Assembly (NCBI RefSeq): GCF_030997045.1
Contig: NZ_CP116899.1
Location: 4,054,001 to 4,118,000, forward strand
Source: Microbulbifer sp. TB1203
GTDB lineage: Bacteria > Pseudomonadota > Gammaproteobacteria > Pseudomonadales > Cellvibrionaceae
Reading direction: 5' to 3'
Length of the DNA stretch: 64,000 nt
Positions 33,922-42,145 of this stretch are shown here, piece after piece. The translations under genes and the position numbers were made by a program. The notes beneath the pieces were generated by a model that searched no databases, was not told the DNA's origin, and saw nothing but the letters and a program-made list of their open reading frames with translations. Every line of letters starts with the position of its first letter. Within the stretch, counting starts at the first letter, position 1.

Positions 33922-35789
33922 GTGCGCCACGAAGGCGCACTGGAGGATGTGAATCCTCCGTGCAGCCGTGCTGCACAAGAGATGAGGGCGGGCCCCTCGG
34001 AGCCGCCGTGCAGGCGGAGGCTTCAAACCACCTACTGCTGCTGCACTTAAAAGGTGTGGTAGTGAGCGAGTATGGAAAAGGCCGGTCAAGAACCGGTCAG
34101 GTAAGGGCCGTGAAGTCGAACGCAAGTGAACCGCTGATGACGTGTCGAAAGCGTAGGGACGACGTCAAAACCGGGGGGAAGTCGTTAACCCGGGATAAGT
34201 CTGGGAGAAACCTGTCTACTGCCCAGGCGGCGTCCGGCATAAAGGCGGCGAGAACACGGCTCAGGCTCTTGTGTGGAACGTGGGAACCTGTCACCCCGAT
34301 GCTAAGGGAGCGATGCAAGTGGAAGCCCCACGAGTATCTGAGTACCAATGCGGGGTACAGGGGCGGAGCAACCTGTAGTAGTGAGGAAGGCTCTGTAATG
34401 GAGCTGGAGCGAAGGGGTTGCCCTATCCAGCCTGAGACAAGAGTGCAACCAGCAATGGGAGGACACTCTTGAATCAGGCGAAGTCATTTCCTATCACTAA
34501 ACGTCAGGTGTGGGAAGCCTACAAACGAGTCAAGGCCAATAAGGGCGGGGAAGGCGTAGACGGTCAGACCCTGGAGATGTTTGAAGAGAAGCTGGAAGGC
34601 AATCTCTATAAACTCTGGAATCGACTGGCGTCTGGTAGCTACATACCCCCACCGGTCAAACGCGTGGAGATTCCCAAGGCGGACGGTGGTGTTCGTCCAC
34701 TGGGAATTCCAACGGTTGCGGACCGGGTTGCCCAAATGGTAGTCAAACAAGCCCTGGAGCCGGACCTGGAACGTCATTTTCATCCGGACTCCTACGGCTA
34801 TCGGCCGGGCAAGTCAGCCCGTCAGGCGATTGGACAGGCGCGCAAGCGCTGCTGGCGCAACGACTGGGTCGTTGATCTGGATATCAGGGGTTTCTTCGAT
34901 AACATCGATCATGAACTCTTGATGCGAGCGGTGCGCCACCACACCCAAGACAAATGGGTGCTGCTCTACATCGAGCGATGGCTGACAGCCCCGGTGCAAC
35001 TGAATGGTGGGGCATTACAGGAGAGGACCAAGGGCACCCCGCAAGGGGGTGTGGTCAGTCCTCTGCTGGCGAACCTGTTCTTGCACCATACCTTCGATGC
35101 GTGGATGCAAAGGCACTATCCGAGCATTCCCTTCGAGCGGTACGCCGATGATAGTGTTTGTCACTGCCGCACACGGAAGCAGGCCGAACATCTGAAAAAT
35201 GCGCTGGAACAGCGCTTTGCAGATTGTGGACTGGAACTTCATCCGGAGAAGACCAAGATTGTCTACTGCAAAGACGACGATCGACGTCTGGACTATCCCG
35301 CCACCAGTTTCGATTTTCTGGGTTACACCTTTCGCCCGAGAAGATCGAAAAATCGGAAGGGAAAGTTCTTCATCAACTTCAGTCCGGCGATCAGCAACAA
35401 AGCGGCGAAAGCAATCCGGCAGGAAGTACGCAGCTGGAAACTGCATCTGCGCAGCGACAAGTCACTGGAAGACTTGGCAAGGATGTTCAACGCGGTGATC
35501 CGCGGCTGGATCAATTACTACAGCGCATTTTACAAGTCAGCGCTGTATACAACCCTCCGGCGGATTGACCGTAGGCTCGTAATTTGGGCAACTCGCAAGT
35601 TCAAAAGACTGCGGGGCCACAGGAGGCGAGCAACCCACTGGTTGGAGCGTATTGCGCGCAGACAGCCGGGGTTGTTTGCCCATTGGCGTTTATTACATGG
35701 ACAGGCTGGGTAGGAGGAGCCGGATGAGCGGAGACGTTCACGTCCGGTTCTGTGAGCGCCTCGGGGGAGGGTCCCCGGGGCGACTCGAC
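33922..35789 (+). mobile_element. Inner group II intron, copy 2 (inserted in YADD codons)
   Basis: Same intron as 28535-30403 at the homologous codon position of a different host RT gene. Candidate EBS2 (34151-34155) and EBS1 (34180-34185) pair with TACGC and ACGACT. It has one G fewer in the domain VI loop region than copy 1. Confidence 0.9.
34469..35713 (+). CDS. ltrA: Inner-intron reverse transcriptase/maturase, copy 2
   Basis: The protein is identical to the one at 29082-30326 across all 414 residues, with the same TTG start and GGAGG. The identity implies that one copy arose very recently from the other or from a common donor. Confidence 0.93.
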   Translation: MNQAKSFPITKRQVWEAYKRVKANKGGEGVDGQTLEMFEEKLEGNLYKLWNRLASGSYIPPPVKRVEIPKADGGVRPLGIPTVADRVAQMVVKQALEPDLERHFHPDSYGYRPGKSARQAIGQARKRCWRNDWVVDLDIRGFFDNIDHELLMRAVRHHTQDKWVLLYIERWLTAPVQLNGGALQERTKGTPQGGVVSPLLANLFLHHTFDAWMQRHYPSIPFERYADDSVCHCRTRKQAEHLKNALEQRFADCGLELHPEKTKIVYCKDDDRRLDYPATSFDFLGYTFRPRRSKNRKGKFFINFSPAISNKAAKAIRQEVRSWKLHLRSDKSLEDLARMFNAVIRGWINYYSAFYKSALYTTLRRIDRRLVIWATRKFKRLRGHRRRATHWLERIARRQPGLFAHWRLLHGQAG

Positions 35790-36322
35790 TTGTTGTAGCG
35801 TTTCAGTACCGCGACGAGGCCAACGCCTTCTACCGAGCGTTGCCATCGAGATTAAAGCAATTTAACCTTGATGTCGCGGCCGGTAAAACATCGCTCAAAC
35901 GCTTCAGCCGCTTTCATCCGGGCCAGGAGCGGAGCTTTGAATTTCTGGGTTTCAGGTTCTATTGGGATGTTGACTTCGGTGGCGGACCTCGTCTGCGGCG
36001 GAAGACCGCCCCGAAGAAACACAAATCTCTGCTGCAAGCGCTCTACACATGGATCAAGGAGAATCGCCACAAACGGCTGAATCGCCTGATGCCCATGCTG
36101 AAGAGGAAGCTTGACGGAATCGGGAATTACTTCGCCCTGCCGGACAACAGTCTGAGCGTATCCCGTATCTACGGGCATGTTTTGCATAGCCTGTATAAGT
36201 GGTTGAATCGACGCAGTCAAAAGCGGAGTTTCAACTGGGTAGGCCTGAAGGAAATGTTGAGATATTACCGAATCCAGCCGTTAACAGTGCGTAAGCGCGC
36301 TGTCCCGGCGGATTGGTACTGA
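35790..36322 (+). CDS. Outer-intron B reverse transcriptase/maturase, 3' exon
   Basis: The remaining 177 codons: FVVAFQYRDEANAFYR, SFEFLGFRFYWDVDF, then a basic maturase-type C terminus (LNRLMPMLKRKLDGIGNY, ending RKRAVPADWY). It needs inner-intron splicing to join 33165-33921. Confidence 0.85.
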
Positions 36323-36450
36323 GGGGCCTGTGCTTTACACGGGCAATGATTCTATTGAGGAGCCGGATGCGGTAATTCCGCACGTCCGGATCTGTGTGGG
36401 GGCGTCCCGGTGACGGGGCGTTCTACCACGACTATCTGTATAGGAACCTT

Positions 36451-36747
36451 ATGAGAAGCCTAGTTTTTCTATTATTTTCACTTTCCCTTTTAGCCTGTAG
36501 CGAAGGGCAAGTGGGGGAATTCACCTTCAGGAAAACTCTGGAGTGTGACCTTGTAAAATTGTGTGAAGACGATCAAGAATGTGCTGCTGCTGTTAAGTCT
36601 CAGATTAAAGGATGTATGGAAATCAGTAAATGGCGTAACTTTCTCAGCAATCAAGATGATGAAGTAGAGCTGAAGCGATTTACAACAGAGTTCTATGCCT
36701 GCATCGTTGATTCTGAAGGAAGCCCGTACTTTGAAATCAATCTATAG
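36451..36747 (+). CDS. Small lipoprotein (cassette gene)
   Basis: 98 residues. A signal (MRSLVFLLFSLSLLAC) ends in lipobox LLAC. The mature part is helical with several Cys (CDLVKLCEDDQEC, GCMEISK, ACIVD), suggesting disulfide bonds. It starts 22 nt after intron B within the restored cassette. No family recognised. Confidence 0.58.
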   Translation: MRSLVFLLFSLSLLACSEGQVGEFTFRKTLECDLVKLCEDDQECAAAVKSQIKGCMEISKWRNFLSNQDDEVELKRFTTEFYACIVDSEGSPYFEINL

Positions 36748-36836
36748 ATATAACCGAAGTATCAACTACGTGTCTGCGGCGCCGGACAGCCAGGGACGTG
36801 GCTTCACCACTGGTACCGGTTATGAACGGCATTATG
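36748..36836 (+). repeat. attC site 16 (degenerate core)
   Basis: Starts ATATAAC; arms GCGGCGCCGGACAGCC/GGCTTCACCACTGGTACCGG; right core reads ATTATGA in place of GTTRRRY. Confidence 0.6.
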
Positions 36837-36850
36837 AGCTAACAAGCATC

Positions 36851-37267
36851 ATGATTAAGTGCCTTCTAAGCTTTGCGTTATTAGGGTCTGGCAGCTGCGC
36901 TCTAGCAGTTGGGCTTCCAAAGAACACTGAAGTGACTCCTGAAAATGCTGAGATGCTCTCTATCAAACTGACAAAGATGGATTCTGGAAGCTCGGATACC
37001 TATCTATATCGACTTGAATTTTCAGACCAGCTTGAAGAATGTTCAGCGGGTCGCGTTCAAACTGCACTGATAAGTGGCGGAAATGAAATCTCAGCCTCAT
37101 CTATGGATTACCAAGTAGGGAGTTCTAAACCCAGCATATTATTTCACATGCCCACCTTGGGTTATGACATGGCGGTTACTTTGCAGTATTGCTGTTCTAG
37201 CGGGTTTTCGCCCGGATGTAAGAAATCGCTTTCGATACAGTCAGTTAAGAGTTTGGCACAGGAATGA
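36851..37267 (+). CDS. Secreted hypothetical protein (cassette gene)
   Basis: 138 residues with signal peptide (CLLSFALLGSGSCALAVG). The mature part is Ser-rich with Cys residues (LEECSAGR, YCCSSGFSPGCKK), probably a disulfide-stabilised beta fold. No family recognised. Confidence 0.55.
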   Translation: MIKCLLSFALLGSGSCALAVGLPKNTEVTPENAEMLSIKLTKMDSGSSDTYLYRLEFSDQLEECSAGRVQTALISGGNEISASSMDYQVGSSKPSILFHMPTLGYDMAVTLQYCCSSGFSPGCKKSLSIQSVKSLAQE

Positions 37268-37370
37268 AGACTGCTCATGATAATCGCAGGTTAAGTCAGA
37301 ACCCCAGGCCAATATAAGATATCGCATCGAGAAATCGAGAGAAATGACTAAAGACCGTAGAGCCCAAGAG

Positions 37371-37459
37371 CTCTAACGGACAAGGATAGATCGCGCGAAG
37401 CCGCGATCTTATAATGCAATGCGCACAATGTAAGCCCAGTCTGATTGCGAACATTAGGC
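37371..37459 (+). repeat. attC site 17 (degenerate)
   Basis: CTCTAAC at the left, AGATCGCGCGAAGCCGCGATCT hairpin-type centre (slightly shorter arms) and ATTAGGC at the right; recognisable but decayed. Confidence 0.55.
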
Positions 37460-37478
37460 GCCGGAGGAAGGATACATC

Positions 37479-38015
37479 TTGAGAAGCCACCACTTCTATG
37501 TCATCACTGGTGCTTCGGGAGCTGGCAAGTCAACTCTCTTAGCGGCTCTGAGTGAGATTGGATATTCAACCGTCCCGGAAGTAGCCCGCGCAGTCATGCG
37601 GGAGCAATTGGAATGCAACGGCAGCATCCTTCCTTCGGTTGATCGAACAAAGTTCATGAAAGAAGTCCTAGCTCGCAGCGTCCAGGACTTTGAAGCGGCT
37701 CAATTCTTGAAACCGCCCGTATTCTTTGACCGCGGCATTCCGGAATGGTTACGGTTATTGGGCCAGGACGCAACGCCCCGCCATATGGCGGCAGCTCATT
37801 GTCGCTATGCCGATACCGTGCTTTTGGCGGAACCTTGGCAAGAAATTTACGTCTGCGATCGCGAGCGTCACGCGAGCTTCGAACGAGCAGCCCGATCTTA
37901 TGAACCAACGGTGTCAGCTTATGTCGATGCGGGGTATAGGACTTGCGTTATCCCCAAGGTATCTGTACAAGAGCGAGTAGCATTCGTTCTTGCTCAAGTA
38001 GAAGCGGTCGCCTAA
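37479..38015 (+). CDS. P-loop ATPase/kinase-like protein (cassette gene)
   Basis: 178 residues with a TTG start preceded by GGAGGAAGG. The Walker A is GASGAGKST (residues 11-19) after a YVIT strand. The EVARAVMREQL segment and FFDRGIP match the AAA_28/nucleoside-kinase-like group, whose members act on small molecules, including aminoglycoside-like or nucleotide substrates. The substrate is unknown. It is bounded by decayed attC sites. Confidence 0.75.
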   Translation: MRSHHFYVITGASGAGKSTLLAALSEIGYSTVPEVARAVMREQLECNGSILPSVDRTKFMKEVLARSVQDFEAAQFLKPPVFFDRGIPEWLRLLGQDATPRHMAAAHCRYADTVLLAEPWQEIYVCDRERHASFERAARSYEPTVSAYVDAGYRTCVIPKVSVQERVAFVLAQVEAVA

Positions 38016-38086
38016 TAATTCATTCAACTCGCTTCGCGGCCCGGCTTAACTTAGACATTAGGCGGCGCAACGAATAGGAGGCTACG

Positions 38087-38491
38087 ATGGCAAAGATTAC
38101 TGGAATCGGTGGAGTCTTCTTAAAATCCAAGGACGATAGCGCCACGCTGGCAGCGTGGTATCAGACGCACTTGGGCATGCAACTGGAAGACTTTGGCGGC
38201 GCCATACTCAAATGGCCGGACGACAAGGCTGAAGACCGAGGCCTCACTGTGTGACATCTCGCGGATAAAGACAGCCAATGGTTCAGTCCGAGCGACTCTT
38301 CCTTCATGATCAACTACCGCGTCGACAACCTCGATGAAATGCTTGCACAACTGGATGCGGCCGGTGTGGCAGTCATTGGTGGCCCAGAGTCACACGAGAA
38401 CGGCAAGTTCGCATGGGTCATGGACCCGGATGGAAACAAGATTGAGCTTTGGGAACCGATGCTCTGGGACGACAAGAACAAAGGTGCCTGA
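38087..38491 (+). pseudogene. VOC-family gene with an internal TGA
   Basis: ATAGGAGG precedes the ATG. The frame (GVFLKSKDDSATLAAWYQTH at the start, MDPDGNKIELWEP at the end) is an otherwise complete VOC protein of about 134 codons, interrupted by TGA at 38252-38254 in LTV*HLADKDSQWF. Relatives have Trp there, so TGG-to-TGA is likely. Confidence 0.8.
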
Positions 38492-38529
38492 AGTCCTTGC
38501 CCACGCTGCCTAAAAAATCGCTCTAGTAT

Positions 38530-38608
38530 GCCCAACTGACGCCTGCGCCGGACCCTACGCTATGCGCTTCGCGCATAGGCAGTGTAGGCAGCCGCTCAGG
38601 CATTATGT
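38530..38608 (+). repeat. attC site 18
   Basis: Starts GCCCAAC, arms GGACCCTACGCT/AGTGTAGGCAGCC around GCGCTTCGCGC; right core ATTATGT. A truncated attC-like piece also lies upstream at 38020-38064. Confidence 0.7.
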
Positions 38609-38635
38609 CTCCAAGTTACCCACAAAGGAGTTTCA

Positions 38636-39022
38636 ATGAACTACGTACACATCGTTGCAGTGCTAGCAGTCCTTCAGTTCTTTCTGTTCGGTATTCTGGT
38701 TGGACGCGCCAGGGCAGCGTATGGAATTAAGGCTCCTGACACTTCCGGCAACGTCCACTTTGAGCGTGCTTTTCGCGTACAAATGAATACGCTAGAGCAA
38801 CTAATCGGTTTTCTTCCCGCCTTGCTCATTGCCGGCCTATATTGGCCGAACGCGATAATAGCCAGCATCGGGGTGGTCTATCTGGTTGGCCGATTTCTTT
38901 ATCGGCAGTTGTATATTTCGGACCCTGCACAACGCGGCCTCGGCTTCCTTCTGACAGTTATCCCTACATTCGTTCTTTTGGCCGCAGCGCTGATTGGCGC
39001 AGTTACCCGATTCGTGGCCTAA
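38636..39022 (+). CDS. MAPEG-family membrane protein (cassette gene)
   Basis: 128 residues with four hydrophobic helices. The motif FERAFRVQMNTLEQ is the MAPEG signature (microsomal glutathione transferase/FLAP family). AAAGGAG precedes the ATG. Bacterial MAPEG proteins are probably glutathione-dependent detoxification enzymes in the inner membrane. GGCCTAACG at the stop is the left half of an attC; its right half is missing, so the recognisable array ends here. Confidence 0.85.
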   Translation: MNYVHIVAVLAVLQFFLFGILVGRARAAYGIKAPDTSGNVHFERAFRVQMNTLEQLIGFLPALLIAGLYWPNAIIASIGVVYLVGRFLYRQLYISDPAQRGLGFLLTVIPTFVLLAAALIGAVTRFVA

Positions 39023-39118
39023 CGATTCGTTCAAGACGCGGCCTCGGAGTTCTGCCACGGCATCTACGTTGCTCTCCTCGCGGATATGAAAAGAGTCTGG
39101 AACGCTGACAGACGGGTG

Positions 39119-39142
39119 TGGCCGCCGCTGCCGGCGGCCGCG
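39119..39142. terminator. Hairpin downstream of beta-barrel gene 2
   Basis: GGCCGCCGCTGCCGGCGGCC lies past the stop of the minus-strand gene, as at 21623-21642 for the paralogue. Confidence 0.5.
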
Positions 39143-39150
39143 GAGCGGGA

Positions 39151-39801
39151 TTAGAAATCCATGCTCAGGGAGAGCGTGGACATGGTGATATCCGCATTGT
39201 CGGTGGGGTACAGGGTGTGCTCCAGGGAGTAGGTCCACTGGTCGATCCGCCAGTTGATAAAGGCTCCGTAAAAAGCATCCTGCCCGTCTTCGTTCGTGGA
39301 CAGCAGCTGTGCGGAATCGTCTGCGATGGTTCCCGAGATCACGTGGATATAATCCACCTGGGCTTTCGTTTTCCACTTGTGGTAGCCGAGCCGAATGCCG
39401 CCGGAATACGGCTTGCTGGAGTCGGTGCTCAGCACCGCGGCCAGGGTTCCGGTGGAGCCGGAGACCTCCGTGCGGTAGGTTTTCGATTCGGAGCCATTCG
39501 CTTCCATGATGTATTCGTGTTTGTCTTTGCTTTTGCCGAAGTTGCTGTAGCCTGCTTCGAAGGCGATATAGTGATTCAGCCGGTAGCCCAGGCTGACAGT
39601 TTGCCCCCTTGGGACCTCAAGAGAGACTTCTGCGTCGGTACCCAGCTCTTCTTCGATCGCACCGGCGACGAATTCTTCGACCACAACCGCATCCGGATCA
39701 ACCATTCCATAGCCGGCTTTTGCATACCATTTGGGTTCCAGCACCGATGCGTCGGCTGCCGAGGTAAGGACAATGGCCGAGCATAGAATCGCTTTCTTCA
39801 T
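39151..39801 (-). CDS. Outer-membrane beta-barrel protein (paralogue 2)
   Basis: 216 residues with signal peptide MKKAILCSAIVLTSAADAS. Strands YGMVDPDAVVVEEF, VSLGYRLNHYIAFEAGYSNF and GIRLGYHKWK lead to a terminal LSLSMDF. It is related along its length to the protein at 21654-22274 and has the same orientation and hairpin. The two genes flank the main cassette array. Function unknown. Confidence 0.8.
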   Translation of the reverse strand: MKKAILCSAIVLTSAADASVLEPKWYAKAGYGMVDPDAVVVEEFVAGAIEEELGTDAEVSLEVPRGQTVSLGYRLNHYIAFEAGYSNFGKSKDKHEYIMEANGSESKTYRTEVSGSTGTLAAVLSTDSSKPYSGGIRLGYHKWKTKAQVDYIHVISGTIADDSAQLLSTNEDGQDAFYGAFINWRIDQWTYSLEHTLYPTDNADITMSTLSLSMDF

Positions 39802-39834
39802 TTTTTCTATTCCTTCTGGCTGATCCCAGCATAA

Positions 39835-40354
39835 ATAAAAAAGCCCCGACGATAACCGAGGCTCTTCAGGAAATGGTGCCCAGAGGCGGAATCATACCGC
39901 TGAGACGCGACGTTGCAGTTCTTCGAAATGGGCTGTGCGGCAGCTATTTATCGTCAAAACCCTTTAAAAGTCAATGACTTGTCGGTCAGATCAGGAACCT
40001 GTTCACAAAGCTATAAACATTCAATCCCCTAGGGGTATCTCTATTCTCGAACAAGGTAGTCCGGGACAATGTCGCAAATTGCCGACAGGAACGGGCTGTG
40101 GGGTACCTATAGAAAATTACCGCTTAAAAAATGTGAACCACCGACGCGGGAATTTCCACTCCCCTGCTTGAAAGATCAGCTTTCAGAACTTTGTGTGCGA
40201 TGGTCTTCAATGCCAGGCTGATTAAGACGAGATAATTGCGATATTAAATCAACGATTTGAACCGGAGCCCTGTGGATCTGCGGCGGTTGCCAATTTCAGG
40301 GCTGGGTATTTTGCGTTGACACTTGGCGGGAAATTAGTGTCTTTGCGAGGGCAT
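39835..40354. other. Decayed tRNA-Phe attachment-site remnants
   Basis: A terminator-like hairpin (AGCCCCGACGATAACCGAGG) at about 39840 is followed by GGTGCCCAGAGGCGGAATC (39874-39892), the 3' end of the tRNA-Phe gene on the minus strand. A further blurred tRNA-like piece (GAACCACCGACGCGGGAATT) lies at about 40134. No gene seen. This looks like scars of earlier integrations at the same tRNA. Confidence 0.6.
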
Positions 40355-40444
40355 TAAAAAAACCCGCGAAAGCATACGCTGACGCGGGTTTGAAAATGGT
40401 GCCCAGAGGCGGAATCGAACCACCGACACGGGGATTTTCAATCC
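40355..40444. repeat. attL of the tRNA-Phe island
   Basis: From the terminator-type hairpin (CCCGCG...CGCGGG) through TGGTGCCCAGAGGCGGAATC to ...TTTTCAATCC, this matches 51837-51926 with a few differences in the hairpin loop. It carries only the 3' part of tRNA-Phe, as expected for a phage-type attachment copy. Confidence 0.88.
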
Positions 40445-40733
40445 ATCTCAAGGAGCCTCATTCGTCCACAGTATCCCACAATGTCTTATAAATCAATAAG
40501 TTATAGATTCTTTCCACCACTTAGTCCCGCTTTACGCCACTGCTATGTAGTCAGAATGTAGACAGTGCCACGGCCACCGCTCGAGGCTACGATCTGGGTG
40601 CCCTACAAGCTTGGCAGTGTGGACATCAGGGGGCTCCGCCCCCCAATACCCCCGCCAGCGCGACGCGCTGGAGCTCCGACACAAGGTCTACGCTGACGCT
40701 TCGCGGCAGTTGACCAGGAGGAGGCCACGCCAG
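40445..40733. other. Island left end, non-coding
   Basis: No gene seen. GCTTCGCGGCAGTTGACC (about 40697) recurs as GCTTCGCGGCAGTTAACG near 41586, forming an imperfect repeat around the toxin-antitoxin pair. Confidence 0.4.
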
Positions 40734-40762
40734 TTGACAGGTATACGCATAATGCGCATACT
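40734..40762 (+). promoter_or_regulatory. Toxin-antitoxin promoter and operator
   Basis: TTGACA (40734-40739), a 17-nt spacer, then CATACT (40757-40762). ATACGCATAATGCGCATA overlaps the spacer and -10 and is an imperfect palindrome suited to antitoxin autoregulation. The toxin ATG lies 7 nt after the -10, so a leaderless transcript, or use of Met8, is likely. Confidence 0.6.
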
Positions 40763-40768
40763 TCCGCC

Positions 40769-41110
40769 ATGGATGCCACCTTCGTAGAAATGCCCCCGTT
40801 TCAGCGCCACAGGGCCGACTACCTCGATGATGAGGAGTACCGGGCGTTGCAGAATACCCTGATGCGAAATCCCGAGGCGGGGGACGAAATTGAGGGTACT
40901 GGCGGGCTCAGGAAGCTGCGATTCCGCCACAAGGGGCGCGGCAAGGGGACCCGAGGAGGCCTGCGGGTCATTTACTACTGGTACAAGCGGGAGCAACTGT
41001 TCTGGCTGTTTGTGGTGTACAGCAAGGGCGAAGCTGCCGACCTGACACCGGAACAGAAAGCTGTACTGAAAACGATGCTGAAAGCCGAGCTAAAGGCGAG
41101 GAGGAACTAA
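40769..41110 (+). CDS. RelE/HigB-type toxin
   Basis: 113 residues of the RelE/ParE fold: an N-terminal helix (DYLDDEEYRALQNTL), a GTGGLRKLRF strand, a KGTRGGLRVIYYWYKREQLF core and a C-terminal LTPEQKAVLKTMLKAEL helix. HigB2-like toxins cut mRNA on the ribosome. The antitoxin gene starts 2 nt after the stop, in toxin-first order typical of higBA. Confidence 0.85.
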   Translation: MDATFVEMPPFQRHRADYLDDEEYRALQNTLMRNPEAGDEIEGTGGLRKLRFRHKGRGKGTRGGLRVIYYWYKREQLFWLFVVYSKGEAADLTPEQKAVLKTMLKAELKARRN

Positions 41111-41112
41111 TT

Positions 41113-41424
41113 ATGGCCAAGCGAGACATATTTGCTGAACTGGTCGAAGGCATGGAATCCTTGCGCCTGGAACGGGAGGGGAAGGCTACACTGCGGACCT
41201 TCACCATAGAGGCATTACCGCCGGTGGAAGCTAAGCCGGCGGAAGTTGTTCGGGTACGCAATAAGCTGCGCATGTCACAGCCGGTTTTTGCCCGTGCCCT
41301 TCGGGCAAATCCGCGCACCTACCAGCGCTGGGAACGGGAAGGCGTTAAAGGGCCCCAGGCTGCGCTGGTTAAACTGATTGGTAAACACCCGGAACTGATC
41401 AAAGAGTTAGAAGCCATGAAATAA
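41113..41424 (+). CDS. HTH antitoxin (NadS/HigA-like)
   Basis: 103 residues. The XRE-type HTH reads VRNKLRMSQPVFARALRANP with TYQRWEREG, and an N-terminal segment (DIFAELVEGMESLRLEREGK) typical of NadS-like antitoxins precedes it. Expected to neutralise the toxin upstream and repress the shared promoter. Confidence 0.85.
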   Translation: MAKRDIFAELVEGMESLRLEREGKATLRTFTIEALPPVEAKPAEVVRVRNKLRMSQPVFARALRANPRTYQRWEREGVKGPQAALVKLIGKHPELIKELEAMK

Positions 41425-41452
41425 AAAGGCCGCCCACAAAGTGCGGCCTCTT
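41423..41452. terminator. Terminator after the antitoxin gene
   Basis: AGGCCGC...GCGGCCT hairpin with A-rich left and T-containing right flanks, overlapping the stop; likely works in both directions. Confidence 0.7.
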
Positions 41453-41832
41453 CAACTGGGTTCGCTTTATAACCGCTCATAGACGGGTGGCCACACGGGC
41501 CGGAAGACCGCCTGACGCTAACTGCGCCATCCCTACACACACTCAGTAGCAAAAGCCCTAGATCCCTGTCTTTGTCTAGAAGGACGCTTCGCGGCAGTTA
41601 ACGCCAAAGGGGGGCAAAGAATAAGGCCGCCCCGAATGAGGCGGCCCAGGTGCCATGGTCGTTGGTGAGGCGCCATGGCGACGCATCGATTGCCATGGTG
41701 TCAGAGGTGGTAATAACACCGAGCTGTTAGATGCGTCTAGCCAACATGAAGGACCCCTTGGCTAGTCGTTGCATGAAAGATTCTACATCAAAAGGTTTCA
41801 CGCGTGAAACTTTTTCAGGGCCAGCAAGTAGA
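41453..41832. other. Non-coding stretch between toxin-antitoxin pair and phage module
   Basis: It contains a GCCGCCCCGAATGAGGCGGC hairpin (about 41627) and the 16-bp palindrome at 41795. No convincing gene. A plus-strand frame from 41731 merely reads through the palindrome. Confidence 0.45.
41795..41810. promoter_or_regulatory. GTTTCAC-GC-GTGAAAC palindrome 1
   Basis: One of three 16-bp palindromes in the phage module (others at 42208 and 47812). The half site GTTTCAC resembles half of the ParB site parS (TGTTTCACGTGAAACA) but has a 2-bp insertion at the centre. Confidence 0.55.
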
Positions 41833-42054
41833 TTAGTCCTCATAGGTTATCGGAAACCACCTACCAATCCACTTGGAAGGAATATAACCCTGCCGCGTCA
41901 TCCAAAGATAGGTGCCATCACAATAGTGGTAATCGGCTATGACATAAACGTCACCAGTATCAATTTTACGAACGCCGAACTCGTTGAGTTCAACAACGCA
42001 AGTATGGCCTTCTCTTGGTGATTCGGTAATAGGGTGCCAAATGACCTTGCTCAA
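41833..42054 (-). CDS. DUF551-like small phage protein
   Basis: 73 residues with a TTG start and GGAG 8-9 nt upstream. The W-x-PI-xESP-x-EG opening (IWHPITESPREGHTCVVELN) and the final GRWFPITYED match the pattern of DUF551-type proteins found in phages. Function unknown. Confidence 0.6.
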   Translation of the reverse strand: MSKVIWHPITESPREGHTCVVELNEFGVRKIDTGDVYVIADYHYCDGTYLWMTRQGYIPSKWIGRWFPITYED

Positions 42055-42145
42055 TTGAAAACTCCATAATCAAACCGAAGAAGCACCAGTATGTAATATG
42101 TTGTATGTAGCCTACAACATACTACATACAAAATTTGGCTATGGC

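Larger units (their letters stand above)
32613..36429 (+). mobile_element. Group II intron B (outer intron of twintron 2), inserted in an attC core
   Basis: 5' end GTGCGACAAG with an immediate CAAGC...GCTTG hairpin; domain V GAGCCGGATGCGGTAATTCC... (36360 onward); 3' end ...CTACCAC. A maturase gene lies in domain IV and is split by the inner intron. Without the inner intron it is 1949 nt. The insertion sits between GTTA and GAC of an attC core, on the array's coding strand. Confidence 0.9.

Noticed and set aside
17368..38254. Recoding of TGA as Trp
   Set aside because: Several intact genes here end in TGA (for example 23-91% of neighbours cannot be judged, but the 9948, 7-kb and phage genes show normal stops), and the broken genes also carry frameshifts or truncation; nonsense mutation is simpler.
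41731..42021. 96-codon plus-strand frame in the phage intergenic region
   Set aside because: Overlaps the better-supported minus-strand DUF551-like gene and merely reads through a palindrome.
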